Origin: Bacteroidota bacterium
GTDB taxonomy: Bacteria; CLD3; SB21
Direction: 5' to 3'
Length of the DNA: 7,393 nt
NCBI GenBank assembly: GCA_020438245.1
Contig: JAGQUY010000463.1
Coordinates: 1 to 7,393 of the forward strand
Shown here in pieces: positions 7,214 to 7,393 of this stretch (position 1 is the first letter of the stretch; every line of letters starts with the position of its first letter). Made by a program: the position numbers and the translations under genes. Under the pieces are notes generated by a model. That model searched no databases. It was not told the origin of the DNA and worked only from the letters and a program-made list of their open reading frames with translations.

Positions 7214-7393
7214 ATGATTAAACATTTTTTTCGCGTTGTACTCCGGATGATTATTCGAAACAAAATGGTCACCACGCTCAACGTTACAGGGCTTGCCGCT
7301 GGATTGTTGTGCTTTATACTAATTTACCTGTTGATTACGGACGAGCTGCAATACGATCATTTCCACGCCAAGGCGCCACGGCTGTACAGAATT
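7214..7393 (+). CDS. MacB/FtsX-type ABC transporter permease D (3' end outside window)
   Basis: The first 60 codons of another permease of the same family are present; the frame is open to the last base. The sequence shows the basic amphipathic N-terminus (MIKHFFRVVLRMIIRNK, 1-17), then membrane helix 1 (about 19-43, containing NVTGLAAGLL). Next comes the start of periplasmic domain 1 with the conserved DELQYDHFH (46-54) and LYRI (57-60), matching DELRYDRF and IYRV in permease C. It begins 84 bases after permease C in the same direction, so it is probably in the same operon. Whether it is full length, and whether its ATPase-contact loops are intact, cannot be seen here. Confidence 0.88.
   Translation, partial: MIKHFFRVVLRMIIRNKMVTTLNVTGLAAGLLCFILIYLLITDELQYDHFHAKAPRLYRI

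Noticed and set aside
7182..7217. Short frame with a lipobox-like VIGC, ending on the ATG of permease D
   Set aside because: From its own ATG it encodes only 11 residues, with no proper signal peptide and no ribosome site; the lipobox resemblance is chance.

Overview
The window holds a co-directional (+ strand) tandem array of large ABC-transporter permeases of the MacB/FtsX type: the duplicated, eight-helix form with two periplasmic MacB-like domains and two FtsX domains in one chain. There are two complete genes (2318-4669 and 4709-7129). A third lacks its 5' end at the left edge (1-2139), and a fourth has only its first 60 codons before the right edge (7214-7393). No ATPase, membrane-fusion protein, outer-membrane factor, regulator, RNA gene, insertion sequence or CRISPR array is visible. 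Nothing on the minus strand looks like a real gene.

Layout. 1-2139: permease A, 5'-truncated by the window. 2140-2317: a 178-bp gap with a hairpin overlapping the stop of A (2139-2159). It also holds a 40-codon reading frame (2199-2321) whose first ~28 codons are a recognisable N-terminus of another permease of the same family. That frame is cut off inside the first membrane helix, and its stop overlaps the GTG start of permease B. 2318-4669: permease B, the most diverged copy, with altered ATPase-contact motifs. 4670-4708: a 39-bp spacer carrying only a ribosome-binding site. 4709-7129: permease C, a canonical copy. 7130-7213: an 84-bp gap with a possible second, weaker helix-1 stump (about 7132-7191) and a strong Shine-Dalgarno. 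7214-7393: start of permease D.

Organism. Such tandem arrays are familiar from Bacteroidetes and related FCB-group lineages, and also from Acidobacteria- and Aminicenantes-like bacteria. Base composition looks balanced, not AT-rich. Clear Shine-Dalgarno sequences (AAGGAG before D) are less typical of Bacteroidetes, so a non-Bacteroidetes lineage of that general kind is my tentative guess. The window cannot settle it.

How the parts work together. Each full-length protein is a fused pseudo-dimer, so one polypeptide could supply the whole membrane part of a MacB-like mechanotransmission machine. It would need a separate ATPase, presumably encoded outside the window. The array has expanded by duplication, the copies have diverged strongly, and the gaps preserve at least one partly deleted relative. 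The stump at 2199-2321 and the unusual coupling loop of permease B are the points most worth a second look.
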